Shown here: positions 47,284-55,733 of the stretch, piece by piece
How the letters are laid out: every line of letters begins with the position of its first letter
Numbering within the stretch: position 1 is the stretch's first letter
DNA from: Rhizobium leguminosarum
GTDB lineage: Bacteria; Pseudomonadota; Alphaproteobacteria; Rhizobiales; Rhizobiaceae
Reading direction: 5' to 3'
Length of the DNA stretch: 64,000 nt
Assembly (NCBI RefSeq): GCF_001679785.1
Contig: NZ_CP016286.1
Coordinates: 4,474,501-4,538,500 of the forward strand
The notes under the pieces: model-generated
Told to the model about the DNA's origin: nothing
The model's database searches: none
Seen by the model: the letters and a program-made list of their open reading frames with translations, nothing else
Position numbers and translations under genes: made by a program

Positions 47284-48360
47284 ATGCTTTTCGAACGCCC
47301 CGATGATGATACGCTCTATGATGCCCTGATCACGCGCAGCGCCGATTATGAGGGGCAGGCCTATGTCTGCGTCAAGACGACAGGCATCTTCTGCCGTCTG
47401 ACCTGCCCCGCGCGCAAGCCGAAGCGGGAAAATACGCTCTTTTTCGACACGATCGCCGCCTGCATGCATTCCGGCTTCCGCCCGTGCCAGCGCTGCAGAC
47501 CGCTGGAGCAGCCGGGCAGGGAGCCGATCGTCGACGAGCTGCTCGCCGCATTGGACCGCGAGCCCCAGCTGCGCTGGAGCGAGGATGAGCTCGTGCGCCG
47601 CGGCCACGATCCTTCAACCGTGCGCCGCGCCTTCAAACGCGGGCTCGGCATGACCTTCCACGATATCGTCCGCTATATCCGGCTGGGCGAGGCGGCCCGG
47701 CAGCTGGCCGATGGCGCGCGCGTCATCGATGCGCAGCTCGATGCGGGTTATGACTCCCCAAGCGGTTTCCGGGCGGCTTTCCAGCGCCTGGCCGGCAAGG
47801 CGCCGGCGCTGTCGCAGAACCGTGAACTGCTCTTTGCCGACTGGTTCGAGACGCCGCTCGGACCGATGATAGCCGTTGCCGACCAGACGCATCTGCATCT
47901 TCTCGAATTCCACGATCGCAAGGCACTGCCGACCGAGCTCGAGGCGCTGCAGAAGGGCGTCCGCTCGTCAGTCGCGATCGGCCGCACGCCGGCGATCGAT
48001 CAGATCGCGGCGGAGATCCGGGATTATTTCGAAGGGCGGCTCACCGTCTTCAAGACGCCGTTGGCGCCCGGCGGCACACCCTTCGAAAAACATGTCTGGG
48101 CAAAGCTCATGGAGATTCCTGCCGGCCAGACGCGCGCCTATGGCGATCTCGCAAGGGAGATGGAAAGGCCGGAGGTGGTGCGCGCCGTCGGCCGCGCCAA
48201 TGGCGCCAACCAGCTTGCCATCATCGTGCCCTGCCATCGCATCCTCGGCGCGGATGGTTCGTTGACCGGCTATGGCGGCGGACTCTGGCGCAAGCAATGG
48301 CTGCTGCGGCATGAAGAGAAGATCAGCGCACAAGCATCCAACATGGAGGAGACGGCATGA
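47284..48360 (+). CDS. ada: Ada: DNA-repair methyltransferase and AraC-type regulator
   Basis: 358 residues in the full Ada layout. The N-terminal zinc domain has FCRLTCPARKPKRENTLFF and GFRPCQRCRP (four cysteines, one the methylphosphotriester acceptor); then an AraC HTH (about 85-180) and a C-terminal O6-methylguanine methyltransferase domain with active-site IIVPCHRIL (near 320). It repairs alkylated DNA and, once methylated, activates the adaptive response. It ends by overlapping the next gene by four bases. Confidence 0.94.
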   Translation: MLFERPDDDTLYDALITRSADYEGQAYVCVKTTGIFCRLTCPARKPKRENTLFFDTIAACMHSGFRPCQRCRPLEQPGREPIVDELLAALDREPQLRWSEDELVRRGHDPSTVRRAFKRGLGMTFHDIVRYIRLGEAARQLADGARVIDAQLDAGYDSPSGFRAAFQRLAGKAPALSQNRELLFADWFETPLGPMIAVADQTHLHLLEFHDRKALPTELEALQKGVRSSVAIGRTPAIDQIAAEIRDYFEGRLTVFKTPLAPGGTPFEKHVWAKLMEIPAGQTRAYGDLAREMERPEVVRAVGRANGANQLAIIVPCHRILGADGSLTGYGGGLWRKQWLLRHEEKISAQASNMEETA

Positions 48361-49127
48361 ACCAGAGTGAAAAGGCCAAGGCATTCGGCGCATTGCACCG
48401 TAAGGGCGACCCGGTTGTTCTCTACAATATCTGGGATGCCGGCACGGCAAAGGCCGTCGCGGATGCCGGCGCCAAGGCGCTTGCAACAGGAAGCTGGTCG
48501 GTGGCCGCTGCCCATGGTTATGCAGACGGTGAGAAGCTGCCGATGTCGGTGCTGGTCGACACGGCGAAATCCATCACCGCTGCCGTCGACCTGCCGCTTT
48601 CGGTCGATTTCGAAGGCGCCTATTCGGCCGAGGCTGAAGGTGCGGCCGCCAATGTCGCCAAGCTGGTGGAGGTCGGCGCTATCGGCATCAATTTCGAGGA
48701 TCAGGTGGTCGGCGGCGATGGCCTCTATCCGGTGGAGAGGCAGGTGGCCCGCATCCGCGCCATTCGCGAGATGGCCGAGGGCAAGGACATTCCCTTCTTC
48801 ATCAACGCCCGCACCGACCTTTTCCTTGCGGAAAGCGATCTTTCCAAACATGCCGGTCTGGTGGACGAGGCGATCGAGCGCGGCAAGGCCTATGCGGCCG
48901 CCGGCGGCAGCGGCTTCTTCGTGCCTGGCTTGATCGATCCTGCCTTGATCGAAAAGATCTGCGCGGCATCGCCGCTGCCGGTCAACATCATGATGCGGAC
49001 AGGCGCTCCGGATGTAAAGACGCTGGCAAGGCTCGGTGTCGGCCGCGTCAGTTATGGTCCGGGGCCTTACCGGTCGATGATGGAAAAGTTGAAACAGGAG
49101 GCAGCGGCGATTTATAGCCCGCTCTGA
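48357..49127 (+). CDS. Isocitrate lyase/PEP-mutase family enzyme
   Basis: 256-residue TIM-barrel protein of the ICL/PEPM superfamily. VLYNIWDAGTAKAVADAGAKALATGSW is typical, LSVDFEGAY holds the metal Asp/Glu and INFEDQ the later acidic motif. The lyase KKCGH loop of isocitrate lyase is absent, so it is likely a carboxyvinyl-phosphonate-mutase-like or oxaloacetase-like enzyme; substrate unknown. Overlaps ada by four bases (ATGA), so the two are coupled in translation. Confidence 0.83.
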   Translation: MNQSEKAKAFGALHRKGDPVVLYNIWDAGTAKAVADAGAKALATGSWSVAAAHGYADGEKLPMSVLVDTAKSITAAVDLPLSVDFEGAYSAEAEGAAANVAKLVEVGAIGINFEDQVVGGDGLYPVERQVARIRAIREMAEGKDIPFFINARTDLFLAESDLSKHAGLVDEAIERGKAYAAAGGSGFFVPGLIDPALIEKICAASPLPVNIMMRTGAPDVKTLARLGVGRVSYGPGPYRSMMEKLKQEAAAIYSPL

Positions 49128-49152
49128 CGTCGAATGCCCGAGGGCCGCAGAT

Positions 49153-49260
49153 CTAAAGCATGTCGCGCAAAAGTGTGCAGCGGTTTTGCGACAACGGCAT
49201 GCGTAAAAACAAAGAGCTAAAGCGCGACGAGCGAATCCGAAAGATCGCGACGCGCTTTAG
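49153..49260. repeat. 108-bp palindromic intergenic repeat, family 2, copy 1
   Basis: Begins CTAAAGCATGTCGCGCAAAA and ends GATCGCGACGCGCTTTAG. Two palindromes: ATGTCGCGCAAAA/TTTTGCGACAACGGCAT and CTAAAGCGCG/CGCGCTTTAG. It differs from the copy at 53562 at four of 108 positions. It lies between the PEP-mutase-like gene and lldD. Confidence 0.88.
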
Positions 49261-49298
49261 TGCGAAAGGCTGCGGCCCGGAATGAAATCCCGTTCCGC

Positions 49299-50447
49299 TC
49301 AGGAACGGAAACGCAGATTTCGCCGGCTGAGCTGGCTGACCGAGGTGCAGCCCATCAGCTTCATGCCGCGCTCGATCTCGGTGCGCATCGTCTCCAGCGC
49401 CCGTTCGACGCCGGGCTGTCCGGCAGCGGCAAGCGGGAAGAGATAGTAGCGCCCGAGCCCGACGGCCTTCGCCCCCAGCGACAGCGCTTTAAGAACATGC
49501 GTTCCCCGCTGCACGCCGCCATCCATCATCACGTCGATCCGGTCGCCCACGGCGTCGACGATCTCGGCCAGTTGGTCGAATGCGCTGCGCGAGCCGTCGA
49601 GCTGGCGCCCGCCATGATTGGAAAGCACGATGCCGCTGCAGCCGATCTCGGCCGCGCGCTTGGCGTCTTCGACCGACATGATGCCCTTCAGGCAGAATGG
49701 CCCGCCCCATTCGCGCACCATCTCCGCCACGTCGTCCCACGACATCGAGGGGTCCAGCATCTCAGTGAAGTATCGGCTGATCGACAGCGCGCCGCCATCC
49801 ATCTTGACGTGGTTTTCGAGCTGCGGCAGCCGGAAGCGCTCGTGCGTCAGCCAGTCGATTGCCCAGGAAGGCTTGATCGCGAACTGGGTCATGCCAGCAA
49901 GATTGAGCTTGAAGGGAATGGCAAAGCCCGTGCGCTTGTCGCGCTCGCGGTTGCCGCCGGTGATGCTGTCGACCGTCAGCATCATGGCCTGCACGCCGGC
50001 ATTTTTCGCTCGCGCCATCATCTCGCGGTTGAGGCCGCGGTCCTTGTGGAAATAGAACTGATAGACTTGCGGCCCGTTGCTGATCTGTCTGGCTTCCTCC
50101 AGGCTGATCGTGCCGAGCGAGGAGACGCCGAACATCGTCCCGTGTTTTGCCGCCGCTGCCGCGACCGCCCGCTCCCCCTGGTGGTGGAAAAGGCGCTGCA
50201 ACGCCGTCGGCGAGCAATAGACCGGCATTGCGAGCTTCTGCCCCATGACGGTCACTGACATGTCGACATCGGCCACACCGCGCAAGACGTCAGGCACCAG
50301 ATCGCAGGCCTCGAAGGCCGCGGTATTGCGCCGGTACGTCACCTCGTCATCGGCGCCGCCGTCTATATAGTCGAATATCGGTCCGGGAAGACGCCGTTTG
50401 GCCATGCGCCGGAAATCGTGAAAATTATAGCAGTCTGTCAGGCGCAT
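49299..50447 (-). CDS. lldD: FMN-dependent L-lactate dehydrogenase-type enzyme
   Basis: 382-residue alpha-hydroxy-acid dehydrogenase fold. It begins NFHDFRRMAKRRLPGPIFDYIDGGADDE, has FMN and substrate positions in SNHGGRQLDGSRSAF (His/Arg near 275) and DGGVQRGTHVLKALSLGAKAVGLGR near 310-335. It most likely oxidises L-lactate to pyruvate into the respiratory chain; other 2-hydroxy acids are possible. Transcribed away from argB's neighbour on the same strand, 69 bases after argB. Confidence 0.87.
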   Translation of the reverse strand: MRLTDCYNFHDFRRMAKRRLPGPIFDYIDGGADDEVTYRRNTAAFEACDLVPDVLRGVADVDMSVTVMGQKLAMPVYCSPTALQRLFHHQGERAVAAAAAKHGTMFGVSSLGTISLEEARQISNGPQVYQFYFHKDRGLNREMMARAKNAGVQAMMLTVDSITGGNRERDKRTGFAIPFKLNLAGMTQFAIKPSWAIDWLTHERFRLPQLENHVKMDGGALSISRYFTEMLDPSMSWDDVAEMVREWGGPFCLKGIMSVEDAKRAAEIGCSGIVLSNHGGRQLDGSRSAFDQLAEIVDAVGDRIDVMMDGGVQRGTHVLKALSLGAKAVGLGRYYLFPLAAAGQPGVERALETMRTEIERGMKLMGCTSVSQLSRRNLRFRS

Positions 50448-50516
50448 TTCGTTCCTCGATACCCTGTTCCCGTGCCAGGAAGATCCGCCCTTCGCAAGTG
50501 AAGGGCGCAGCCTCGT

Positions 50517-51404
50517 TCAGGGAACGATCAGCGTTCCGACGCCATGTTCGGTGAAGATCTCGAGCAGGACGGAATGGGCGGTCTTGCCGTTCAGGATGAC
50601 GACACCCTGCACGCCGGCCTTGATCGCATCGATGCAGGTCTCGACCTTCGGGATCATGCCGCCCGAAATCGTGCCATCGGCGATCAGCGCATGTGCTTCG
50701 GCGACCGAAAGCTCCTTGATGAGCTGGCCGTTCTTGTCGAGCACGCCGGGCACATCGGTCAGGAACAGCAGTCGGGTGGCATTCAGCGCACCGGCAATGG
50801 CACCGGCGAACGTGTCGGCGTTGATATTGTAGGTGGCGCCGTCCCTGCCAGGCGCCACGGGGGCGATGACCGGGATCATCTCGGAGCGGGCGAGCAGATC
50901 GAGCAGCGTCCGGTCGACCTCGACCACTTCGCCGACGAAACCGAGATCGAGCACGCGCTCGATGTTCGAATCCGGATCCTTGATGGTCTTGCGCGCCTTT
51001 TCGGCGAAGACCATGTTGCCGTCCTTGCCGCAAAGGCCGATCGCCCATTCGCCGGTCTGGTTGATGAGCGCGACGATTTCCTTGTTGATCGAGCCGGCGA
51101 GCACCATCTCGACGATCTCGACCGTTTTCTGGTCGGTGACGCGAAGCCCGCCCTCGAATTTCGATTCGATGCCCATCTTGCTCAGCATGGCGCCGATCTG
51201 CGGGCCGCCGCCGTGAACGACGATCGGGTTGACGCCCGATTGCTTCAACAGCGCGATGTCGCTGGCAAAGGCCTTGCCGAGCTCGGGATTGCCCATGGCG
51301 TGGCCGCCATATTTCACGACAATCGTCTTGTTCTCGTAACGCTGCATGAAGGGCAGTGCCTTGGCCAGAAGCCGTGCCTGCATTTCGCTTTCGGTTTCGT
51401 TCAT
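50517..51404 (-). CDS. argB: Acetylglutamate kinase
   Basis: 295 residues: [11 protein letters not shown] (about 27-37), [10 protein letters not shown] and [14 protein letters not shown] N-binding motif, then the C-terminal [16 protein letters not shown]. It phosphorylates N-acetylglutamate in arginine synthesis and is usually activated by PII, linking to GlnD in this window. ATG at 51404 ([11 protein letters not shown]); longer frames lack homology. Confidence 0.96.
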   Translation of the reverse strand: MNETESEMQARLLAKALPFMQRYENKTIVVKYGGHAMGNPELGKAFASDIALLKQSGVNPIVVHGGGPQIGAMLSKMGIESKFEGGLRVTDQKTVEIVEMVLAGSINKEIVALINQTGEWAIGLCGKDGNMVFAEKARKTIKDPDSNIERVLDLGFVGEVVEVDRTLLDLLARSEMIPVIAPVAPGRDGATYNINADTFAGAIAGALNATRLLFLTDVPGVLDKNGQLIKELSVAEAHALIADGTISGGMIPKVETCIDAIKAGVQGVVILNGKTAHSVLLEIFTEHGVGTLIVP

Positions 51405-51547
51405 GGGAACCCCGCAGAATTGTTCGCGGCCTTTTATCGCAAGTTTCTGACAGAGGGAATAATCCAGAGGGCAATAGTTTTTCGTATCTGTCGCGGAGCC
51501 GGACGTCGTTACCGTCTGGCGCACGCAAGCTTGAGATGAGGAACGGC

Positions 51548-52087
51548 ATGCAAGGCGATGAGATCGTAGACTTGATCGGCCGCGTCGCACTCGGCGATCG
51601 CAGGGCTTTCGTGGCCCTCTACAATCAGACCGGACCGAAACTTTTCTCGATCTGCCTGCGTATCTTGAAGGATCGCACGGAAGCCGAAGAGGCTCTGCAG
51701 GAAGTCTATATCAGCATCTGGCAACGCGCTCGCAGCTTCTCCGTCGCCTCGGGTTCGTCCTCGGCATGGCTGGCCGCAATTGCCCGCAACCGGTCGATCG
51801 ATGCGCTGCGGGCGCACAAGCCCGTCGCCGACGAATTGGACACGGTCTACGATCTTGCCGATGCCGGACCCGACCCGGAAATGCAGACGGTGACCAAGGA
51901 TGAAGGAAGGCGGATTGACACCTGCATGGAAGAGTTGGAAGCTGATCGTGCGGTCGCGGTGAAACGGGCTTATGTCGAAGGGCTGAGCTATCAGGAACTG
52001 GCCGATCAGTTTGGTGTCCCGCTGAACACGATGCGGACCTGGCTCAGGCGCAGCCTCTTGAAACTGAGAGAGTGCATGGAACGATGA
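51548..52087 (+). CDS. ECF sigma factor (SigK-like)
   Basis: 179 residues. Sigma region 2 (about 18-85, [36 protein letters not shown]) and region 4 (about 125-175, [27 protein letters not shown]) are clear; no region 3. It overlaps the anti-sigma gene by four bases. GAGGAA precedes ATG 51548 (ATG 51536 is an alternative). The pairing with an RskA-like anti-sigma and a downstream fasciclin gene resembles mycobacterial sigK. Confidence 0.9.
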   Translation: MQGDEIVDLIGRVALGDRRAFVALYNQTGPKLFSICLRILKDRTEAEEALQEVYISIWQRARSFSVASGSSSAWLAAIARNRSIDALRAHKPVADELDTVYDLADAGPDPEMQTVTKDEGRRIDTCMEELEADRAVAVKRAYVEGLSYQELADQFGVPLNTMRTWLRRSLLKLRECMER

Positions 52088-52803
52088 CATCGCCCGACAA
52101 AAGCAAGGGAGACCGCTCCCGCGACGAGGTTCTCGCCGGCGAATATGTGCTTGGCGTCCTGTCGTTGCAGGATCGCCGGGTGGTGGAAGAGCGCATACGC
52201 CACGACCGGCCCTTCGCTGCGATCGTCAGCCGCTGGGAAACCAACCTCTCCGCCTTCAACGACGAGTATGAAGGCGTCGCTCCGAACCGGGAAACCTTCA
52301 AGCAGATCGAGGCGCGGCTGTTCGGCGATGGCCAAAAGCCCCCCTCTTTTTCTCAGGGGCTGTGGAATTCCGCCGTTTTCTGGCGCTCGCTGAGCTTCGC
52401 CTGCATCGTCGTCGCCGTCAGCGCCGTCATCTTCGCCTCCGGCGTGGTGCCCGAGCCGCAGGGTCCGGCACCGCTGGTGGCCTCGCTTTCGGGCCAGAAC
52501 AGCACCATCAATCTTCTCGCCTCCTACGAGCTTCAGAGCGGCCGGCTGAAAATTGTTCCGGTCGCCGCCGGCAAGCCGGAGGAGAAGTCGCTGGAACTTT
52601 GGCTGGTGCCGGGCAGCGGCATGACGAGATCGCTCGGCGTCTTGCAGCCGGGCGAAAGCGGTGAACTTGTCATTCCCGCCGAACTGCGCAGCATGGTAGC
52701 CGATGGCGCAACGCTTGCCGTCAGTCTCGAACCCTTCGGCGGTTCGCCGACCGGCCAGGCGACTGGTCCGGTGATCGCAAGCGGTCCCCTGCGCCGACCA
52801 TAA
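52084..52803 (+). CDS. RskA-like membrane anti-sigma factor
   Basis: 239 residues. An N-terminal cytoplasmic anti-sigma segment (about 14-80, VLAGEYVLGVLSLQDRRVVEERI), one transmembrane helix (about 101-120) and a periplasmic RskA domain with LELWLVPGSGMTRSLGVL and LAVSLEPFGGSPTGQATGPVIASG. It should hold the ECF sigma until a signal triggers regulated proteolysis. The start overlaps the sigma stop (ATGA), giving equal expression. Confidence 0.9.
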   Translation: MTSPDKSKGDRSRDEVLAGEYVLGVLSLQDRRVVEERIRHDRPFAAIVSRWETNLSAFNDEYEGVAPNRETFKQIEARLFGDGQKPPSFSQGLWNSAVFWRSLSFACIVVAVSAVIFASGVVPEPQGPAPLVASLSGQNSTINLLASYELQSGRLKIVPVAAGKPEEKSLELWLVPGSGMTRSLGVLQPGESGELVIPAELRSMVADGATLAVSLEPFGGSPTGQATGPVIASGPLRRP

Positions 52804-52939
52804 GCGCGCCGGCTATAATCGCCCCGGCCGTAAATTATGTCTCCTCTCTGAAACTCTTGGCGCCGCCTTCCGTAGTTCGAAATGTCCGGACGACGCTAAG
52901 GCATAAAGCCGGCGGACGGTTTCCGGTGAGGAGAAAATC

Positions 52940-53494
52940 ATGATCAAGTCCGTATTGCGCGGCTTCGCGCTCGCCACCGCCATGTCCGCCGTCGCCTTTG
53001 CCGCCGCGAAAAACCCGACGGTCGGCGGTGCGGCGATGTTCGATAGCAAGAACATCATCGAGAACGCCGTGAACTCGAAGGATCACACGACGCTGGTCGC
53101 CGCCGTCAAGGCAGCCGGCCTCGTCGGCACGCTCGAGGGCAAAGGCCCCTTCACCGTCTTTGCGCCGACCAACGAAGCTTTCGCCGCCCTGCCGAAGGGC
53201 ACTGTCGATACGCTGCTGAAGCCGGAAAACAAGGCAACGCTGACCAAGGTTTTGACTTGCCACGTCGTTGCGGCCGATGCGATGGCCAATACCGTTGCCA
53301 AGATGATCAAGGATGACGGCGGCGAGCACGACATCAAGACCGTCGGCGGCTGCGTGCTGAAAGCCAAGGAAAACATGGGCAAGATCACCCTGACCGATGA
53401 AAACGGCGGCGTCTCCCATGTGACGATCGCCGACGTCAAGCAGTCGAACGGCGTCATCCACGTCGTCGACAAGGTGCTGTTGCCGAAGATGTAA
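52940..53494 (+). CDS. Secreted fasciclin (FAS1) domain protein
   Basis: 184 residues: a signal peptide (about 1-22, SAVAFAAAK) and one FAS1 domain (about 40-184) with LVAAVKAAGLVGTLEGKGPFTVFAPTNEAFAAL and the C-terminal SNGVIHVVDKVLLP. FAS1 proteins mediate surface adhesion; in Sinorhizobium a fasciclin protein (nex18) affects symbiosis, as I recall. The ATG follows GGTGAGGAGAAAATC. Likely regulated by the upstream ECF sigma, by analogy with SigK and Mpt70/83. Confidence 0.9.
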   Translation: MIKSVLRGFALATAMSAVAFAAAKNPTVGGAAMFDSKNIIENAVNSKDHTTLVAAVKAAGLVGTLEGKGPFTVFAPTNEAFAALPKGTVDTLLKPENKATLTKVLTCHVVAADAMANTVAKMIKDDGGEHDIKTVGGCVLKAKENMGKITLTDENGGVSHVTIADVKQSNGVIHVVDKVLLPKM

Positions 53495-53561
53495 GCCCGC
53501 TCGTATCGGCAGACGAATTGGGGCGCTCTTCGGGGCGCCCCAAACACAATTGATGAGGTGG

Positions 53562-53669
53562 CTAAAGCATGTCGCGCAAAAGTGTGCAGCGGTTTTGCGA
53601 CAACGACATGCGTAAAAACAAAGACCTAAAGCGCGAGGAGCGAATCTGAAAGATCGCGACGCGCTTTAG
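53562..53669. repeat. 108-bp palindromic intergenic repeat, family 2, copy 2
   Basis: Same element as at 49153, same orientation, 104 of 108 bases identical. It follows a G+C-rich hairpin (GGGGCGC at 53520 / GCGCCCC at 53535) at the end of the fasciclin gene. A third unit, CCCCGAAAATCGGAATCGATT with TTTTCGG, lies directly after it. Confidence 0.88.
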
Positions 53670-53733
53670 CGCATAACCCCGAAAATCGGAATCGATTTTC
53701 GGAAAGGATTACGCGCAGATTCAAAGTGATAGA

Positions 53734-53772
53734 GCGTCCTTAGCGCGTCTGAAAAGACGCGCGGCGCTCTAT
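53734..53772. repeat. Hairpin repeat, family 3, copy 4 (inverted)
   Basis: AGCGTCCTTAGCGCGTCTG with AAAAGACGCGCGGCGCTCT: the CGCGTCT/AGACGCG stem seen near 26,534 and 32,085, here right after the 108-bp repeat, and overlapping the end of the kinase gene. Confidence 0.6.
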
Positions 53773-54845
53773 CGGGCCGCTTCGGCTCTCGGGAAGACGA
53801 GGGAGACACTCATCCCGGCGTCAGGGGACGAGCTGACTTCAACCTCGGCGCGGGCATTCTGTTTCAGCGACTGCACGATCATCGCGCTCAGCTTTCCCGG
53901 CTGCGGCCAAGTCACATCCTGGGGAAGACCGACGCCATTGTCAGCGACGGTGATCCTGCACCCGGTATCGCCGACCACGCAGCGGAGCGTGATCTCGCCG
54001 CCATCACGCCCCACGAAGGCATGCTTCAGCGTATTGGTGAGAAGTTCGTTGATGACGAGCCCGGCCGGCATGGCGACATCGACCGAAACCGGCCAGGTAT
54101 CGACCTTCATGTCCAGCCGGATCCCTTCCACGGCATGGGCCGCCATCACCGAGGCGGCAATCTGGCTGACATAGGTGCCAAGATCGACCGTGGCGCCTTT
54201 CTCTTCGTCCGACAGCGAGCGATAGAGAAGGGCCAAGGCTTCAATCCGCCCGGCAAGCCGTGCAAACCTCTCGCTTTCCTCATTCTGCTGAGCATTGCGC
54301 GCCTCCATTCGGATGAGCGCTGTGATCATCTGAAGATTGTTCTTCACACGATGCTGAAGTTCCCGCAGAAGGACATCTTTCTCCGTCAGCAGTTCGCTGA
54401 AGCTCTCAGCGGCCGTCGCCTCATTTCGGGCAGCAAAGGCCACCAGTCGGAAAAGCGGCGTGTCGTCGTCGTCGACGATCGTATTCGACCAGACATCGAT
54501 AATAACGGTGCTCTCGGGTTCGGCGGCGAGCGAGAAGGCGCCAATATACTCCTCCGCGGAGGTCACCACGGCTGTGAGCGGCACCTCTCCGGAAACGGCG
54601 GTGGAATTCAATTCAATGTCCGGCCAGGGTTTTCCCTGGACCTGGGTTGCCCCGAGCGCCGTCAGCCGTTCGAATTCGAGATTGACGTAGATCAGCGGTT
54701 CATTGCCACCGAGTTCGGAGACAGCCACCGCAAACGGCACATGATCGAGAAAGTGTCGAAACCGGTCGTCATCAAGGGCTTCGGCAAGATGGGGCAAGTT
54801 GCCGACGCCTTCCGGCGAAATCGGCTGGTCTTTGCTATCGGTCAT
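53769..54845 (-). CDS. PAS-containing sensor kinase of the HisKA_2 family
   Basis: 358 residues. A PAS domain (about 25-145, FLDHVPFAVAVSELGGNEPLIYVNLEFERLTAL) precedes a HisKA_2 module with LLRELQHRVKNNLQMITALIRME (phospho-His near 168) and a HATPase (NELLTNTLKHAF, DNGVGLP). No membrane helices, so it is a cytosolic sensor. Kinases of this kind often feed PhyR/EcfG-type stress signalling or phyllosphere light responses, but no response regulator is adjacent. Starts at ATG 54845 or 54848. Confidence 0.87.
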   Translation of the reverse strand: MTDSKDQPISPEGVGNLPHLAEALDDDRFRHFLDHVPFAVAVSELGGNEPLIYVNLEFERLTALGATQVQGKPWPDIELNSTAVSGEVPLTAVVTSAEEYIGAFSLAAEPESTVIIDVWSNTIVDDDDTPLFRLVAFAARNEATAAESFSELLTEKDVLLRELQHRVKNNLQMITALIRMEARNAQQNEESERFARLAGRIEALALLYRSLSDEEKGATVDLGTYVSQIAASVMAAHAVEGIRLDMKVDTWPVSVDVAMPAGLVINELLTNTLKHAFVGRDGGEITLRCVVGDTGCRITVADNGVGLPQDVTWPQPGKLSAMIVQSLKQNARAEVEVSSSPDAGMSVSLVFPRAEAAR

Positions 54846-54980
54846 CAAATATTACTCGTGGACGCGGCTGCTCCGGACAGCAGGAGAACTAGGGTTGCTT
54901 CAAAAACTGCAGGGACGCAAGCGCAATCGACCCCGGTCAGGCCATGCAACGCGTTTCTTAACTCGCCGATTGTTCGAGAT

Positions 54981-55256
54981 TTAAGTACGGTCATAGGTAA
55001 ATGACGTCAGCAGGGTTGTGACGAAATTGCTTGCCCTTTCCTTGACCAGGACTTCCGTCCATTCATCAGTCCCGCGCAGCCGCAAATCCGTGTAAATACT
55101 GTCGACGGCCGCTTCTTCGATACGCTTGATATGGGTCTTGAACGAAGCTTCGCCGCCGCCGTGATACATATCTCTGATCACCATGCGCAGGATTTCCTGA
55201 ATGGCGATCTGCCAAGCCGTATTGATCGACTGAATTTCGTTCGCAGTCTCTGCCAT
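54981..55256 (-). CDS. Small protein of unknown function
   Basis: 91 residues, mostly helical by composition (AETANEIQSINTAWQIAIQEILRMVIRDMY...), no signal peptide, no cysteine, one central HGGGEASF segment. AGGAAG lies 6 bases before the ATG at 55256, supporting a real start; an in-frame extension to 55331 is less likely. Sits between the sensor kinase and another small gene. No family recognised. Confidence 0.6.
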   Translation of the reverse strand: MAETANEIQSINTAWQIAIQEILRMVIRDMYHGGGEASFKTHIKRIEEAAVDSIYTDLRLRGTDEWTEVLVKERASNFVTTLLTSFTYDRT

Positions 55257-55376
55257 AGACGCTTCCTTGGTGCGAGTGAATGCCAGCACGCCTTCGGCCA
55301 TGCTGCAACGCGTGATCTGCAAGCCCGTCATTTCAGACGCGTTTAAATCTCGAGCCTTGCCGATCGGTGTGCGATC

Positions 55377-55601
55377 TCAGCGGGCTCTGGCGCGTTTCGC
55401 AATGAGGGCAGAGGTTGCCGACACCCGGTTACTATGTTCCCTCGCAAGCCGGGCCTCCCGAAGCCGCAACGTCTTTGCCTGTTGCGATTGGGCGTCGGAT
55501 TCGAGCTCTTCGGCCGCCTGGTTCTTCGCGAAGAACTGGGTCTGGACGTTACCGAAGGCTATCTCCGCCCGCTGGCGAGATTTGCTGTATGTCTCTGTCA
55601 T
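55377..55601 (-). CDS. Small basic protein of unknown function upstream of the kinase block
   Basis: 74 residues: MTETYSKSRQRAEIAFGNVQTQFFAKNQAAEEL..., a highly charged amphipathic helix (QQAKTLRLREARLAREHSNRV), ending ALIAKRARAR. It may be a coiled-coil or nucleic-acid-associated protein, and similar short proteins are familiar in rhizobia, without known function. An in-frame ATG at 55715 would read through the cspA terminator, so the start at 55601 is used. Confidence 0.6.
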   Translation of the reverse strand: MTETYSKSRQRAEIAFGNVQTQFFAKNQAAEELESDAQSQQAKTLRLREARLAREHSNRVSATSALIAKRARAR

Positions 55602-55645
55602 CTTGGGTCCGATACTGCGGGCTCGACACGCGAGCGAAAACGAAA

Positions 55646-55670
55646 AAGGCCAGGCAAATCGCCTGGCCTT
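55646..55670 (-). terminator. Rho-independent terminator of cspA
   Basis: On the minus strand: AAGGCCAGGC / GCCTGGCCTT, a perfect 10-bp stem with loop GATTT, followed by TTTCG. Confidence 0.85.
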
Positions 55671-55733
55671 GGATTGATAACGTGCTTCCGGCAGTGCCAG
55701 TACATCCGTGGTCAAAGGGAAGCAGATACCGAT

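Noticed and set aside
51446-52877. A shared TCTGA...TAGTT pattern before the sigma gene (51446-51479) and before the fasciclin gene (52847-52877), as a possible ECF promoter.
   Set aside because: The spacing between the two parts differs by three bases (24 versus 21), which does not fit one promoter type; the match is likely chance.
55602-55715. Extension of the 74-residue small gene to an ATG at 55715.
   Set aside because: The extra stretch covers the terminator hairpin of cspA and looks non-coding.
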